A stretch of 64,000 nt of DNA from Porphyrobacter sp. CACIAM 03H1 (GCF_002215495.1 NZ_CP021378.1:1043646-1107645), one strand, 5' to 3'; counted from the stretch's first letter, positions 1 through 8,041 are shown. Notes: a model not told the origin generated them from the sequence alone. Program-made: numbers and translations.

Positions 1-197
1 CGCCTTCGGTCTGTTAGCCTTCCGGCGGAAGGCTCCGGCGTTTCGCGTACCGGTTGGACGGCCGCGAGAAAGGCTTCGCACCGATAAGCGGAAGCGTGAT
101 GGCCGGAATGCTTGGGCCGCCAGCACCGCTGCCTGCAGCGGGTACCTGATTTCGCTTATGAAGGTGCCGTTCCCGCAAGCGACCAGCGGCAAGAAAA
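1..197. other. Left edge, no supported gene
   Basis: I see no convincing gene here. A short minus-strand frame (start near 208, stop near 14, encoding about 64 residues) begins inside the end of the fumarylpyruvate hydrolase gene, but its sequence has no family resemblance, is rich in Pro, Arg and Gly, and has no ribosome-binding site of its own. It may be chance, or a degraded third gene of the gentisate operon. Confidence 0.4.
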
Positions 198-893
198 TCA
201 TTGATCATGCTGCCCCACCGTAATGGTCAGCGATGTCAGTCCCTGGACAGCAACGACAATCACGTCACCAGGCACGACGGCACCGACGCCGGCGGGTGTG
301 CCGGTGTAGATCAGGTCCCCCGCTTCCAGCCGGTAGAGGCCGGAGAGAAACGCGATCAGGCGATCGACAGGGGTGATCATCTGCGACAGGTCGCCGCGCT
401 GTCTCTCGACGCCGTTCACCGTCAGCGTGAGCGCCCCCTTGGTGGCATCGCCCAGTGCGGATGCGGGGTGGATCAGGCCGAGGGGCGAGGACTGCTCGAC
501 GTTCTTGCCGGCGTCCCATGGCCGCTGCTTGGCGCGCGCTTCCGACTGAAGGTCGCGGCGCGTCATGTCCAGTCCGGCGGCATAGCCCCAGACGTGATCG
601 AGCGCCCGTTCGCGCGGGATGTTGCGCCCGGGCCGGTGGATCGCGACGACCAACTCGGCCTCGTAGTGGAAGTTCGATGTGCCCTGCGGATAGGCAATCG
701 TCGCACCGTCGCCGACCACGGTTTCGGCCCACTTGGTGAAGAAGAACGGCGCTTCGGGATCCGCCTTGTCGCCCATCTCGCGGGCATGTTCCTCGTAGTT
801 GCGGCCGATGCAGAAGATGCGCCGCACCGGGAAGAAACGGCCATCGCTTGTGGGGGCCAGCACGGGCGGCTGGGGGTCGAACAACAGGGTCAA
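198..893 (-). CDS. Fumarylacetoacetate hydrolase family protein, probable fumarylpyruvate hydrolase
   Basis: The enzyme probably cleaves fumarylpyruvate to fumarate and pyruvate, the last step of gentisate breakdown, in the cytoplasm. The protein starts with the family's FPVRRIFCIGRNY block, then AREMG, the metal-ligand segment HYEAELVV (E-x-E), and a C-terminal YTGTPAGVG substrate loop. At about 231 residues it matches NagK-type enzymes. I chose a TTG start at 893 because it overlaps the stop of the upstream dioxygenase (CTTTGA), typical of translational coupling; the frame is open further upstream but only inside the dioxygenase. The gentisate dioxygenase directly upstream supports fumarylpyruvate, rather than fumarylacetoacetate, as substrate. 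No maleylpyruvate isomerase is visible in the window; it could lie beyond the left edge. Confidence 0.85.
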   Translation of the reverse strand: MTLLFDPQPPVLAPTSDGRFFPVRRIFCIGRNYEEHAREMGDKADPEAPFFFTKWAETVVGDGATIAYPQGTSNFHYEAELVVAIHRPGRNIPRERALDHVWGYAAGLDMTRRDLQSEARAKQRPWDAGKNVEQSSPLGLIHPASALGDATKGALTLTVNGVERQRGDLSQMITPVDRLIAFLSGLYRLEAGDLIYTGTPAGVGAVVPGDVIVVAVQGLTSLTITVGQHDQ

Positions 894-1768
894 AGATTGC
901 GCTCCCGGTAGAGTTCCAGCTTCTCCTGCGAAGCCTTGTCGGAATAGGCGAACAGGACGAGCTCGCGCGACGAGCGCAGGACCAGCCGTGTCCACGAGGG
1001 AACGACCACCACGTCACGCTCGTGCAGCGGCACGACCTCGCCGTTCAGTTCTGCCTCACCTTCGCCCTCGACGACAACGAAAACCGTTCCGTCCGTGCTC
1101 TGGCGCGGGCGGGTCTCGAAGCCCGCGGGCAACAGCCTGACATGGGCGGACATCGTCGCGAGCACCTGCCCGCCGTCGGCCGGGTTCAGGAACTCCAGCG
1201 CATGGCCGAGGTGCGGGTCGATCTCCGCGGAACGGGCCATGGCGGCGAGGGCAGGGCGCCAGTCGGCAAAGCGGTAATGGAACAGCGGACGCCCGGTCGG
1301 CCTTCGGTCGGCAACATGGCCGCGCATCGGGCGCAGGTTGCGGCCGTAGCGCGCCAGCGTGTCGCCGGGCGGAGCGGTCACCGGATGGGTCGGCTGGTCG
1401 AGCCTCTCCGAGAACTGAGCATCGAACAGCCGCACGGTCGGAATGTCGAGCCCGTCGAGCCAGATCATCGGCTGGGCGGTCTCGTTGCCATGGTCGTGCC
1501 ATTGCCCGGCCGGCGTGAGCACCAGATCGAAGGGCTCCATCACCGCCTTCTCGCCGTCGAGAGCGGTGTAGGCGCCGCTCCCCTCCATCACGAAGCGCAG
1601 GGCGTTCTGCGTATGGCGATGGCACGGCGCCACCTCGCCCGGCAGGACCAGTTGCAGGCCGGCATAGAGGCTCGGCGTGATCGCCGCCTGGCCCGGCAGC
1701 CCGGGGTTTTCCATGATCAGCACCCGCCGCTCTGCCTGTTCGGCGGAGATCAGGTCGCCGGCACGCAT
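890..1768 (-). CDS. Gentisate 1,2-dioxygenase (cupin), 5' end uncertain or damaged
   Basis: This is an Fe(II) ring-cleavage enzyme of the double-cupin family that turns gentisate into maleylpyruvate. Recognisable parts are RRVLIMENPGLPG, the first cupin motif CHRHTQNALRF with its iron-binding histidines, WHDHGNE, and the IWLDGLD segment. From the first in-frame ATG (1768) the protein is 292 residues, against about 340-350 in the family. Coding similarity clearly continues upstream of that ATG: in the same frame 1769-1878 encodes TLWEQPHALVLPEP and PWRWSYGPAREYL, the usual N-terminal region, but there is no ATG, GTG or TTG before a TGA at 1883-1885. An ATG at 1886-1884 lies in another frame. 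An N-terminal deletion with frameshift, a CTG start, or a sequencing error would all explain this. Confidence 0.8.
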   Translation of the reverse strand: MRAGDLISAEQAERRVLIMENPGLPGQAAITPSLYAGLQLVLPGEVAPCHRHTQNALRFVMEGSGAYTALDGEKAVMEPFDLVLTPAGQWHDHGNETAQPMIWLDGLDIPTVRLFDAQFSERLDQPTHPVTAPPGDTLARYGRNLRPMRGHVADRRPTGRPLFHYRFADWRPALAAMARSAEIDPHLGHALEFLNPADGGQVLATMSAHVRLLPAGFETRPRQSTDGTVFVVVEGEGEAELNGEVVPLHERDVVVVPSWTRLVLRSSRELVLFAYSDKASQEKLELYRERNL

Positions 1769-1981
1769 CAGGTATTCGCGCGCCGGGCCATAGCTCCAGC
1801 GCCACGGCCGGGCCGGCGAACAAGGCTCAGGCAGGACCAGAGCATGCGGCTGTTCCCACAGCGTCAGCAGACTGTGGGGCGTTCATCTATCTCATTCGCT
1901 TGCCCCACGCGGCGAATTGCACGCCCCTTGAAGCCGGCGATGCGGCCGGGCACGCGGCCCGGCCGGCAGGGGGCGGGCCGG

Positions 1982-2506
1982 TCAGGTCGCCGGGGTGAGG
2001 ATCAGGACCTTGTCGCCGTCGGCATCGGCGGAGAGTCTCTCGTAGAGGTCCTTGCCCGCCGCGCAGAAGCCGTCCGGGTCGGCGGCGTGTTGCGCCAGCG
2101 CCCCGGCAAGCATCGTGTGGTAGTGCCGCAGGATCTGGTTGACCACAGGCTGGGCCTTGTCCTTCTCGAGACCTTCGAGAGCGGGGGCGAGGCTGCCGAG
2201 CATGACCGCCACCTGCCGCTTCTTGTCGACCGAATAGTCGACACAGCTCGCGCCGACCGCCTCCTGCTTGGCGACCAGCACCATGCGCAGGAACAGTGGG
2301 CCGAGCTTAGCCTCGTCGGTGATGACCGGCTTGAGGTCCTCGAGCACGTGCCCGTTGACGGCGACAGCGATGCGGGTCGAGAGCGTGGTCTCGGCGCGGC
2401 TGATCTTCTTGCCGGCGGGTGCGGGGGCATCGGCCGGCTGGGCGATGGCGGGACAGGCGAGCCCCAGCGCCACCAGCGCCGGGATCAGGGTAAGCTTGCG
2501 ATGCAT
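1982..2506 (-). CDS. Secreted protein of unknown function
   Basis: I do not recognise the family. From the ATG at 2506 (preceded by AAGGATCGCTCATC, a good ribosome-binding site) it encodes 174 residues with a clear Sec signal peptide (MHRKLTLIPALVALGLA, cleavage near AIA-QP), so the mature protein should be periplasmic. The rest is mostly helical and charged, with two cysteines (SCVDY and GFCAAG) that could form a disulfide. It lies 38 bp downstream of another exported protein gene on the same strand, so the two are probably co-transcribed. An upstream in-frame start at 2548 is less likely because it would bury the signal peptide. Confidence 0.7.
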   Translation of the reverse strand: MHRKLTLIPALVALGLACPAIAQPADAPAPAGKKISRAETTLSTRIAVAVNGHVLEDLKPVITDEAKLGPLFLRMVLVAKQEAVGASCVDYSVDKKRQVAVMLGSLAPALEGLEKDKAQPVVNQILRHYHTMLAGALAQHAADPDGFCAAGKDLYERLSADADGDKVLILTPAT

Positions 2507-2544
2507 GATGAGCGATCCTTGAAATGGCGTTTCGTGGCGGGCGG

Positions 2545-3162
2545 TCACACTTTCTTGAAGTCGGTCCGGCCGGAGCTGTAGGTGTATTCGCAGCGCCAGC
2601 GCTCGTAGTTCACCGTGGCCGGGCTGCGGCGCGCCTGGAGATAGACCCGCGCGCGCTTGGAATCGTGTGGCTGGCTCGATTCCACGTTGATGTTCCTGAG
2701 GCCGCGATCCTCGGCGCGGTCGACGCAGACCCGGCGCGCACGGTCGAGATCGCCGTTGCCCCAGCTACCGCCAGAGCCGCCCCAGCCGCCGCCGCCAGAG
2801 CCGCCCCAACTGCCGCCCGAACCGCCCCAGCCCGAACCCGAACCGAAGATCCGCTGCGTCCAGCTGTAGGAATAGTGCCCGCGTTCGTAGCAGGTGCGCT
2901 GGCGCGGGAAGCATTCGACATAACGCGCGGGGCTGAAGGGATCGCCGTAGCGGTCGCCGTCCCACTGGTTCTTGTCCTTGTCCTTGCCCGAGGTCGCGAT
3001 TGCGATGCCGATCCCGAGCGCGGCGATCCCGGCGACGATCGCGGCGGTGTTGTCCTTCTTGTCCTCGTCGTTGCGCTTCTCGTCCTGGGCGATGGCGGGC
3101 AGCGGCGTGAGGGCGCTGGCGAGCAGTGCGAGCGTGCCGGCGGTGATTGCGGTCCGTTTCAT
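2545..3162 (-). CDS. Glycine-rich secreted protein of unknown function
   Basis: From the ATG at 3162 (MKRTAITAGTLALLASAL signal peptide, cleavage near AIA-QD) it encodes 205 residues. The mature part has a short acidic/basic linker (DEKRNDEDKKD), a hydrophobic segment (AAIVAGIAALGIGIAIA) that could be a membrane anchor, a cysteine-bearing region, and a low-complexity Gly/Ser/Trp tract built from tandem GWGGSGGS-like units at about residues 105-130. The C-terminal third has an RVCVDRAEDRG and RWRCEYTY region reminiscent of sphingomonad envelope proteins of unknown role. Start chosen by signal peptide. It is upstream of the other small secreted gene. Confidence 0.65.
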   Translation of the reverse strand: MKRTAITAGTLALLASALTPLPAIAQDEKRNDEDKKDNTAAIVAGIAALGIGIAIATSGKDKDKNQWDGDRYGDPFSPARYVECFPRQRTCYERGHYSYSWTQRIFGSGSGWGGSGGSWGGSGGGGWGGSGGSWGNGDLDRARRVCVDRAEDRGLRNINVESSQPHDSKRARVYLQARRSPATVNYERWRCEYTYSSGRTDFKKV

Positions 3163-3296
3163 GATCCGTCCTTGCGCAATGGATGACAACGCCCCGCAAC
3201 CGGGACGCAGGGCCAGCGATGTCAGACGATGCACGCGGATAGAGCGCCGGCCGCAATGCGCGGCCCGTTCCGGTGCGAGATCCCCAATCCCCTGCC

Positions 3297-3350
3297 CCGG
3301 CGCAAGATTAACAAATGTTGGCTATTCTGCCAGTCATAATCTTGCGCCGG
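3297..3350. repeat. 14-bp perfect inverted repeat between genes
   Basis: The arm CCGGCGCAAGATTA (3297-3310) is repeated in inverted form as TAATCTTGCGCCGG (3337-3350), 26 bp apart. It lies just past the acylase stop codon (3363, minus strand) and upstream of the glycine-rich protein gene. There is no following T-run, so it is not a textbook terminator. It could still act as a transcript 3' hairpin, a protein-binding site or a tiny mobile palindrome. Confidence 0.7.
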
Positions 3351-3362
3351 AGCTTGCGGATG

Positions 3363-5639
3363 TCACTCGCTTATGCGGCGCGGCTTGCCTATCGCGGCGG
3401 CGCGGATGTCGGCGCGGTGGAAGGGCAGGCGGTGCCAGCGCTTCTCCGCATAGGCGCGGGTCTGGTCGTAAGCGTGGGGCGAGGCCGGGTCGGTCGATTG
3501 CGAATAGCTGAGGATCGCGTCCGCCACCGGGCCCTTGGCGTCGAAACCGACGATCTGGATGTAGCTCGTCCCGTGGCGCGGGATCAGTTTGCCGTTCGCG
3601 GCGCGGTCGGCTTCCTGCATGTTGAGGACGCCGAGCCAACCCGATCCGCCGTGGATCGGGATCGCATCATTGCCCGCCATCACCAGCTGTTCGTCACCCC
3701 AGCGCGAATCCAGCGCCAGGCCCTGTTCCTCCATCGTCGTGACGACCGAGGCGAGGGCGGCAAGCAGGTTGGCGCCGCTTTCGCCTTCGGTCGCAAGGTC
3801 GCGCGGCGTATTGACCGGATCGGCCGGATCGAAGGGCACCGCCCACAGGCCCTTGATCGAGCCGATCTTCGGCCAGAGTGTGCGGAACAGGCGCGCGCCG
3901 CGGCTGTCGGCATCGAAGCGGCGGTCCCACTTGGCGAGCGCCGCGCAGCCGCGCGCGGCGGCACCCTCGGCGGCGGGGCAGAGCGTCAGCAGTTCGGGGA
4001 CGACCAGATCGGCCGCAAGGCTGGCATTGCCGAAGGCGAGCGCCTGCGCGCGGGCGTGATCGACCTTGCCCGAGTCCAGAATCGCTGCGGTCTCGATGAA
4101 GTTCGACCGCGTCCGCAGGCTGCGCGCGGTCGCGTATTGGCCGAGGATCGGCGACAGCTCGCGGTGCGGGATCGCGGGGTTGCTGATCCAGTAGCTGTCG
4201 TTGGAATTGGTGAGCCAGGTCTTCACGGTCGTCGCGGCCTGATCGCCTGCGGGCATCAGGCCGGGGGCGGGGGTGCCGGGGGCGGCGTCCCAGTCGCAGG
4301 ACGACTTGCTGCCGTCGAGCAGGATCGCGAGTTCCGCGAAAAGGCCCGAGATCGGCGTCGCGCAGGCCTTGGCCTTGGCGGCGGAGACGTTGGGCACGGC
4401 GGTGACATCGGCATGGAGCGCGTCGCCGTGGCGGTCGGCCGCGATGGTGTTGACCCACGGAATGCCGAGCGTCTCGCTGACCGCGGCGCGCACCTCGCCC
4501 ACGTTCTTCGCCTCGCCGATGCGCAGCCAGGTCTCGATCCCGCGCTGGTTGCCGCGGTTGGCATCCTTGAGTGCGAAGGCGCTCTGCGCGGTCCAGCCAA
4601 TGCCGCGCGCGGGGATGACGAAGACCGGGCCGAAGCGGGTCGAATACAAGGTGCGGGTCACGGCGGGCGTGCCTTCGGGCATGGGCACGGTGACGGTTTG
4701 CGCCGTCATCGCCTCGCTCTTGCCGTCGACCATGTAGCGGGTCGGATCGGCGGGATCGAGCGCCAGCTGGTAGAGCGTGAAGTGCCGCGCCTCGGTGACG
4801 GTATGCGTCCAGGCGACATCCCTGTTGAAGCCGAGCGTCGGCATCGGCGTGCCCGCGAGGCCCACGCCCATCACCTCGTAGCCCTTGGGGCCCTTGACGT
4901 GCATCTGCCAGAAGCGGTTGGGGCCCTTCCACGGGAAGTGCGGGTTGCCGATCACCATGCCGCGCCCGTTGGCGGTGACATCGCCGCCGAAGGCCCAGCC
5001 GTTGCTGCCCATGCCGAGCTCCTTCGGGTCGGGCATATGGATCGCGACCTTCGGCGCGGGGCTGCCCGGCGGGACGGCATTGGCGATCGCGGGCGCGAGG
5101 TTCAGCGAGCTGGCGAGCAGCATCTGCTTCTCGTTGAGGCGCAGCATGTCGTCGTCGGTGATGGGCCGCACCCAGGCCTTGCCGCGGCATGCGGCGGGGA
5201 TGCCGTCGGCGCCCGCGTTCTTGAGGAAGCGGTTGTAGCCCGCGACATAGCCCGCCATCAGGTCGCGGGCGCGGGGGGAGAGCGACTTCGCGCCCTCGCG
5301 CAGGGCGGGCAGGTCGATCACCGCGCGGAAGAACACGTCGGAGGAGAGGTTGTCGACCTCCTCGAAACCGAGCACCGCCTTGGCCTCTGGGCCGAAATGC
5401 TTCGAGCGTTCGCCCGCGACGGTGGCGAATTCCTCGGCCAGCAGGCACAGATTGTCCTCGGCGTAGGCATAGGCGACCCCGAAGCCCACGCCGCGCCAGT
5501 CGCGCGCCTCGATATGGGGGATGCCGTAGGTGGTGCGGGTGATGGTCGCGGACGTACGCCCGGCCGCCTCGGCCGCCCCAGCCTGGGCCACGAACACCAC
5601 AGCGGCGGCAGCCGCTGCTCCGACGAAATTGCGCATCAT
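3363..5639 (-). CDS. Penicillin amidase (S45, Ntn-hydrolase) family acylase, AHL/aculeacin-acylase type
   Basis: This is a periplasmic amidase that removes acyl chains from amides; the closest named relatives are PvdQ-type N-acyl-homoserine-lactone acylases and aculeacin A acylase. The 758-residue precursor has a signal peptide (alanine-rich, cleavage near AEA-AG), an alpha-chain, and the autoprocessing site at G211-S212, giving beta-chain Ser1 of SNGWAFGGD. The histidine at beta-23 (NPHFPW, H234) is in the canonical position and the NSNDSYW block carries the oxyanion Asn. Length and these residues suggest an active enzyme. The gene stands alone. AHL quorum quenching is an inference from family; beta-lactam or peptide amide substrates are possible. 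Confidence 0.87.
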   Translation of the reverse strand: MMRNFVGAAAAAAVVFVAQAGAAEAAGRTSATITRTTYGIPHIEARDWRGVGFGVAYAYAEDNLCLLAEEFATVAGERSKHFGPEAKAVLGFEEVDNLSSDVFFRAVIDLPALREGAKSLSPRARDLMAGYVAGYNRFLKNAGADGIPAACRGKAWVRPITDDDMLRLNEKQMLLASSLNLAPAIANAVPPGSPAPKVAIHMPDPKELGMGSNGWAFGGDVTANGRGMVIGNPHFPWKGPNRFWQMHVKGPKGYEVMGVGLAGTPMPTLGFNRDVAWTHTVTEARHFTLYQLALDPADPTRYMVDGKSEAMTAQTVTVPMPEGTPAVTRTLYSTRFGPVFVIPARGIGWTAQSAFALKDANRGNQRGIETWLRIGEAKNVGEVRAAVSETLGIPWVNTIAADRHGDALHADVTAVPNVSAAKAKACATPISGLFAELAILLDGSKSSCDWDAAPGTPAPGLMPAGDQAATTVKTWLTNSNDSYWISNPAIPHRELSPILGQYATARSLRTRSNFIETAAILDSGKVDHARAQALAFGNASLAADLVVPELLTLCPAAEGAAARGCAALAKWDRRFDADSRGARLFRTLWPKIGSIKGLWAVPFDPADPVNTPRDLATEGESGANLLAALASVVTTMEEQGLALDSRWGDEQLVMAGNDAIPIHGGSGWLGVLNMQEADRAANGKLIPRHGTSYIQIVGFDAKGPVADAILSYSQSTDPASPHAYDQTRAYAEKRWHRLPFHRADIRAAAIGKPRRISE

Positions 5640-5706
5640 TGTCTCTCTCCCGCCGCCCTATGAGAGGGGCGGGGCGGAAACTATCGGCAGCCTGCGCAAA
5701 AGAAAA

Positions 5707-5739
5707 GGGCGCCCCGCCGGTCTGTCCGGCGGGGCGCCC
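5707..5739 (-). terminator. Rho-independent terminator of the porin gene
   Basis: The stem GGGCGCCCCGCCGG (5707-5720) pairs perfectly with CCGGCGGGGCGCCC (5726-5739) around a TCTGT loop. Read on the minus strand it follows the porin stop (5760) by about 20 bp and is trailed by TTTTCTTTT, as expected for intrinsic termination. Confidence 0.88.
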
Positions 5740-5759
5740 CCTCCTGCGTCACGATCCGC

Positions 5760-6728
5760 TCAGAACGAGGCGGTGATCGAGAACACCACGGTCGCATCCG
5801 AGATCGAATTGCCCGCGAGCGTGGCGAAGTTCGGGCGGATGCGGTTCGCTTCGGCTTCGGAGATGTCGGTGTCGACATAGGCGACCGACAAGGTCAGGCC
5901 CGAGATCGGCACGATGTCCGCGCCGATCAGCCAGTCGAAATAGGTGCCCGTGGGCGCGATGCTGGTGCCGTTGGGGCCGAGGCCGGGGTTGCCGTCGGAA
6001 TAGCCGAGGTGCGCCTTGAGCGTGATCGGCGCGCCATCCACGGCATAGGCCGCATCGCCCGCGAGGTAGAGGTTGTCCTCCTTGTCGCCGGGATTGAAGC
6101 CGCCGCCCACCGGGAAGACATTCCCGAGCGCCTCCTGCGAGGGCGCATAGGCGACGGTCCCGGTCAGCGAGACCGGGCCGACCGCGCCCGAAAGCCTTGC
6201 GTAGAGCTCGGCGAAATCGGTGGTGTCGGCGCCGCTCGGATACATGAACCACGTCACGCCGGTATCGAGCGTGCCTTCGCCGACCGGGAACTTGAACCCG
6301 GCAATCAGGTCGAGCTCCATGTTGGCCCCGCCGAAGGTGCCCCAGCCCGCAAGGTTCGATCCCCAGGCGCCGACATAGAAGCCGCTTTCGTGGCTGATCG
6401 TGATGCCGCCCTGCACCGCCATTCCCTCGTCGCTCTGCGATACGCCGCGGAAGCGGTAGTCGCTGGTCAGCGTCGCGGCGCCCGAGATGGTGATGGCCGG
6501 GGTGTCGTCTTCCTGGCCCATGGTCCGCGCCGGATCGAGCGGGGCGATCGCGGGCAGGGCGAGGGACGCGCCCTCGGCTCCGGTGATGACGATGGCGGTG
6601 TCTGCTTCGGCTCCGGTGCCGGCCGCGGGGCTGGTGATGGTTTCCTGCGACTCCGCGGCGAAGGCGGGAGTGGCAAGGCTGGCGGCGAGTGCGACAGCCG
6701 AGATGGCTGCTGCGAAACGGATGGACAT
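5760..6728 (-). CDS. TorF family putative outer-membrane porin
   Basis: It encodes a 322-residue exported beta-barrel. The signal peptide (MSIRFAAAISAVALAASLA, cleavage near AFA-AE) is followed by a variable linker and then the family signature GAATLTSDYRFRGVSQSD, alternating barrel strands with GAWGSN and YFDWLIGAD segments, and a terminal phenylalanine (ITASF) as recognised by the BAM complex. It probably forms a diffusion channel; the substrate is unknown. It is monocistronic with its own terminator. Its 5' leader contains an inverted repeat shared with the next barrel gene upstream, which points to common post-transcriptional or transcriptional control. Confidence 0.85.
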   Translation of the reverse strand: MSIRFAAAISAVALAASLATPAFAAESQETITSPAAGTGAEADTAIVITGAEGASLALPAIAPLDPARTMGQEDDTPAITISGAATLTSDYRFRGVSQSDEGMAVQGGITISHESGFYVGAWGSNLAGWGTFGGANMELDLIAGFKFPVGEGTLDTGVTWFMYPSGADTTDFAELYARLSGAVGPVSLTGTVAYAPSQEALGNVFPVGGGFNPGDKEDNLYLAGDAAYAVDGAPITLKAHLGYSDGNPGLGPNGTSIAPTGTYFDWLIGADIVPISGLTLSVAYVDTDISEAEANRIRPNFATLAGNSISDATVVFSITASF

Positions 6729-6730
6729 AA

Positions 6731-6761
6731 GGAACGCTCCATGAAGAGGTTGGATCGTTCC
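6731..6761 (-). promoter_or_regulatory. Hairpin-forming 5' leader element of the TorF-type porin gene (copy 1)
   Basis: GGAACG (6731-6736) and CGTTCC (6756-6761) are inverted arms directly before the start codon at 6728. On the mRNA the 3' arm contains or adjoins the GGAGCG ribosome-binding site, so folding would mask it. A closely similar element precedes the barrel gene at 8006. Confidence 0.6.
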
Positions 6762-7013
6762 ACCTGCGCGGCGTGCAGGGTTTATTCTCCGAAGAATCGG
6801 GCCCCCGTCACGTCACGGTCATCATCTTGCAAGGGCCGTTTGCGCACAAAGCTTATGTGGAGGGCGGGATTCTTATTATCTTCTTGCGTGTCATTCCTGC
6901 AACAGTTTGAAGGTTAGAAGACCGGAAGATCGCGCAGCGCCTTCTCCGGAAGCACGAAGGGCGCTGCCGCCGTCGCCGGCAGCAGCGCCCCTGGCGGGCT
7001 CGGGGTCGGGCGA

Positions 7014-8006
7014 TCAGAACGACATACCGACCGCGAGCTTGTAGAAGTCGCCGCGGTTGCCGCCCGCGCCGCCGCCTTCCTCGATGCCGCCGGTGAAGCG
7101 GGCGAAGAAGCCCTTGCTCAGCGAGAACTGCACGTAGGGGCCATACCATTCATAGACGTTCGAGGCACTGCCGCCGGGCAGATCGGCGCGGGTGTTGGCG
7201 AGGAACTCGATATGGGCGCCAGCCGAGAAGTTGCTGCTGAACTTGTAGCCGGCGTTGATCCAGGTGTGCAGGAAGTCGAGCGCGCCGACATTGTCGCTGC
7301 GGTTGCGCAGCGCGGCGTAGTAGCCGCCGTAGAACTCGCCTTCGAACTTGTCGTCGCTGTAGTTGATGGTGAGGCTCGGCACGATGCCGTCGAACACGTT
7401 GCCGCCATTGAGGGTGGTGGTGGTGTTGCGGGGTCCGCGCCCGAGGTTGCCGCGCGACAGCAGCGCGCCGTTCGTGATGCCGATCTGCGGCTTGATCGCC
7501 AGCTTGCCGTCTGCGGCGATGAAGTTGGCGCCGATGCCGAATTCGGTCCACAGGTCGGAGCCGAGGCCGGTGGCGCTCGAGAAGTCCGAGGTGGTCCACA
7601 GGATGCCGTAGAAGCTCAGGTCGACCTTCTCGCCGACCGGGATGAGGCCGTTGAAGGTGGGGTAGAAGCCGAAGAAGGCATCCTGGTTGAGCACGACGGA
7701 GAAACGTTCCCCGCGCCCGCCCGAGCCATCCTGCGCGGCAGCGGCGGCGGCGACCATGACCGCGCTCGAGACGGCGGTCTCGCCGGTGCCGAGGCCCACG
7801 GGAATCGCGTTCCCGGCCGGGGCGGCGCCCACGGCGAGGTCGAAGCCCGCGGCCTCGTCATCGGAGGGCTTGGCGGCGTTGGTGACGACGATGGTGGCGG
7901 CCGCGGCATCGATCGCGGCGGCGTCCGGCCCTTGCGCGAAGGCCGGGGCCGACAGGGCGCAGCCCAGGGTCAGCGCCGAGGCGGCACAAGCAAAACGAAG
8001 TTTCAT
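7014..8006 (-). CDS. Outer-membrane beta-barrel protein of unknown family
   Basis: From the ATG at 8006, which has a good CAGGAG ribosome-binding site, it encodes 330 residues with a signal peptide (MKLRFACAASALTLGCAL, cleavage near AFA-QG). An Ala-rich linker of about 80 residues precedes strongly alternating strands (FSVVLNQDAFFGFYPTF, VDLSFYGILWTTSDF) and a final SF. I do not recognise a named transporter; it resembles uncharacterised barrels found in marine alphaproteobacteria. A longer frame upstream to 8129 is rejected because it would precede the signal peptide. Like the porin at 5760-6728 it carries the GGAACG...CGTTCC leader. Confidence 0.75.
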   Translation of the reverse strand: MKLRFACAASALTLGCALSAPAFAQGPDAAAIDAAAATIVVTNAAKPSDDEAAGFDLAVGAAPAGNAIPVGLGTGETAVSSAVMVAAAAAAQDGSGGRGERFSVVLNQDAFFGFYPTFNGLIPVGEKVDLSFYGILWTTSDFSSATGLGSDLWTEFGIGANFIAADGKLAIKPQIGITNGALLSRGNLGRGPRNTTTTLNGGNVFDGIVPSLTINYSDDKFEGEFYGGYYAALRNRSDNVGALDFLHTWINAGYKFSSNFSAGAHIEFLANTRADLPGGSASNVYEWYGPYVQFSLSKGFFARFTGGIEEGGGAGGNRGDFYKLAVGMSF

Positions 8007-8008
8007 AT

Positions 8009-8041
8009 GGAACGCTCCTGAAAGAGAGGTGGGACCGTTCC
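8009..8041 (-). promoter_or_regulatory. Hairpin-forming 5' leader element of the barrel gene (copy 2)
   Basis: GGAACG (8009-8014) and CGTTCC (8036-8041) flank a 21-nt loop immediately upstream of the ATG at 8006. Sequence beyond the arms is also shared with copy 1: GAACGCTCC, AGAGGT, and a CCTGCG tract just outside the second arm. The ribosome-binding site GGAGCG lies in the 3' arm of the mRNA hairpin. Confidence 0.6.

Noticed and set aside
848..2581. A 577-codon plus-strand frame across the gentisate genes
   Set aside because: It lies opposite the dioxygenase and the secreted protein and has no domain signature.
3315..5663. A 782-codon plus-strand open frame opposite the acylase gene
   Set aside because: It is the antisense shadow of a high-GC gene; the minus-strand frame has signal peptide, family motifs and catalytic residues, while this one has only compositionally biased Arg/Ala/Gly.
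6945..6990. Second intrinsic terminator after the barrel gene at 7014
   Set aside because: GGGCGCTGC/GCAGCAGCGCCC can fold, but the stem has a bulge and there is no T-run on the minus strand.
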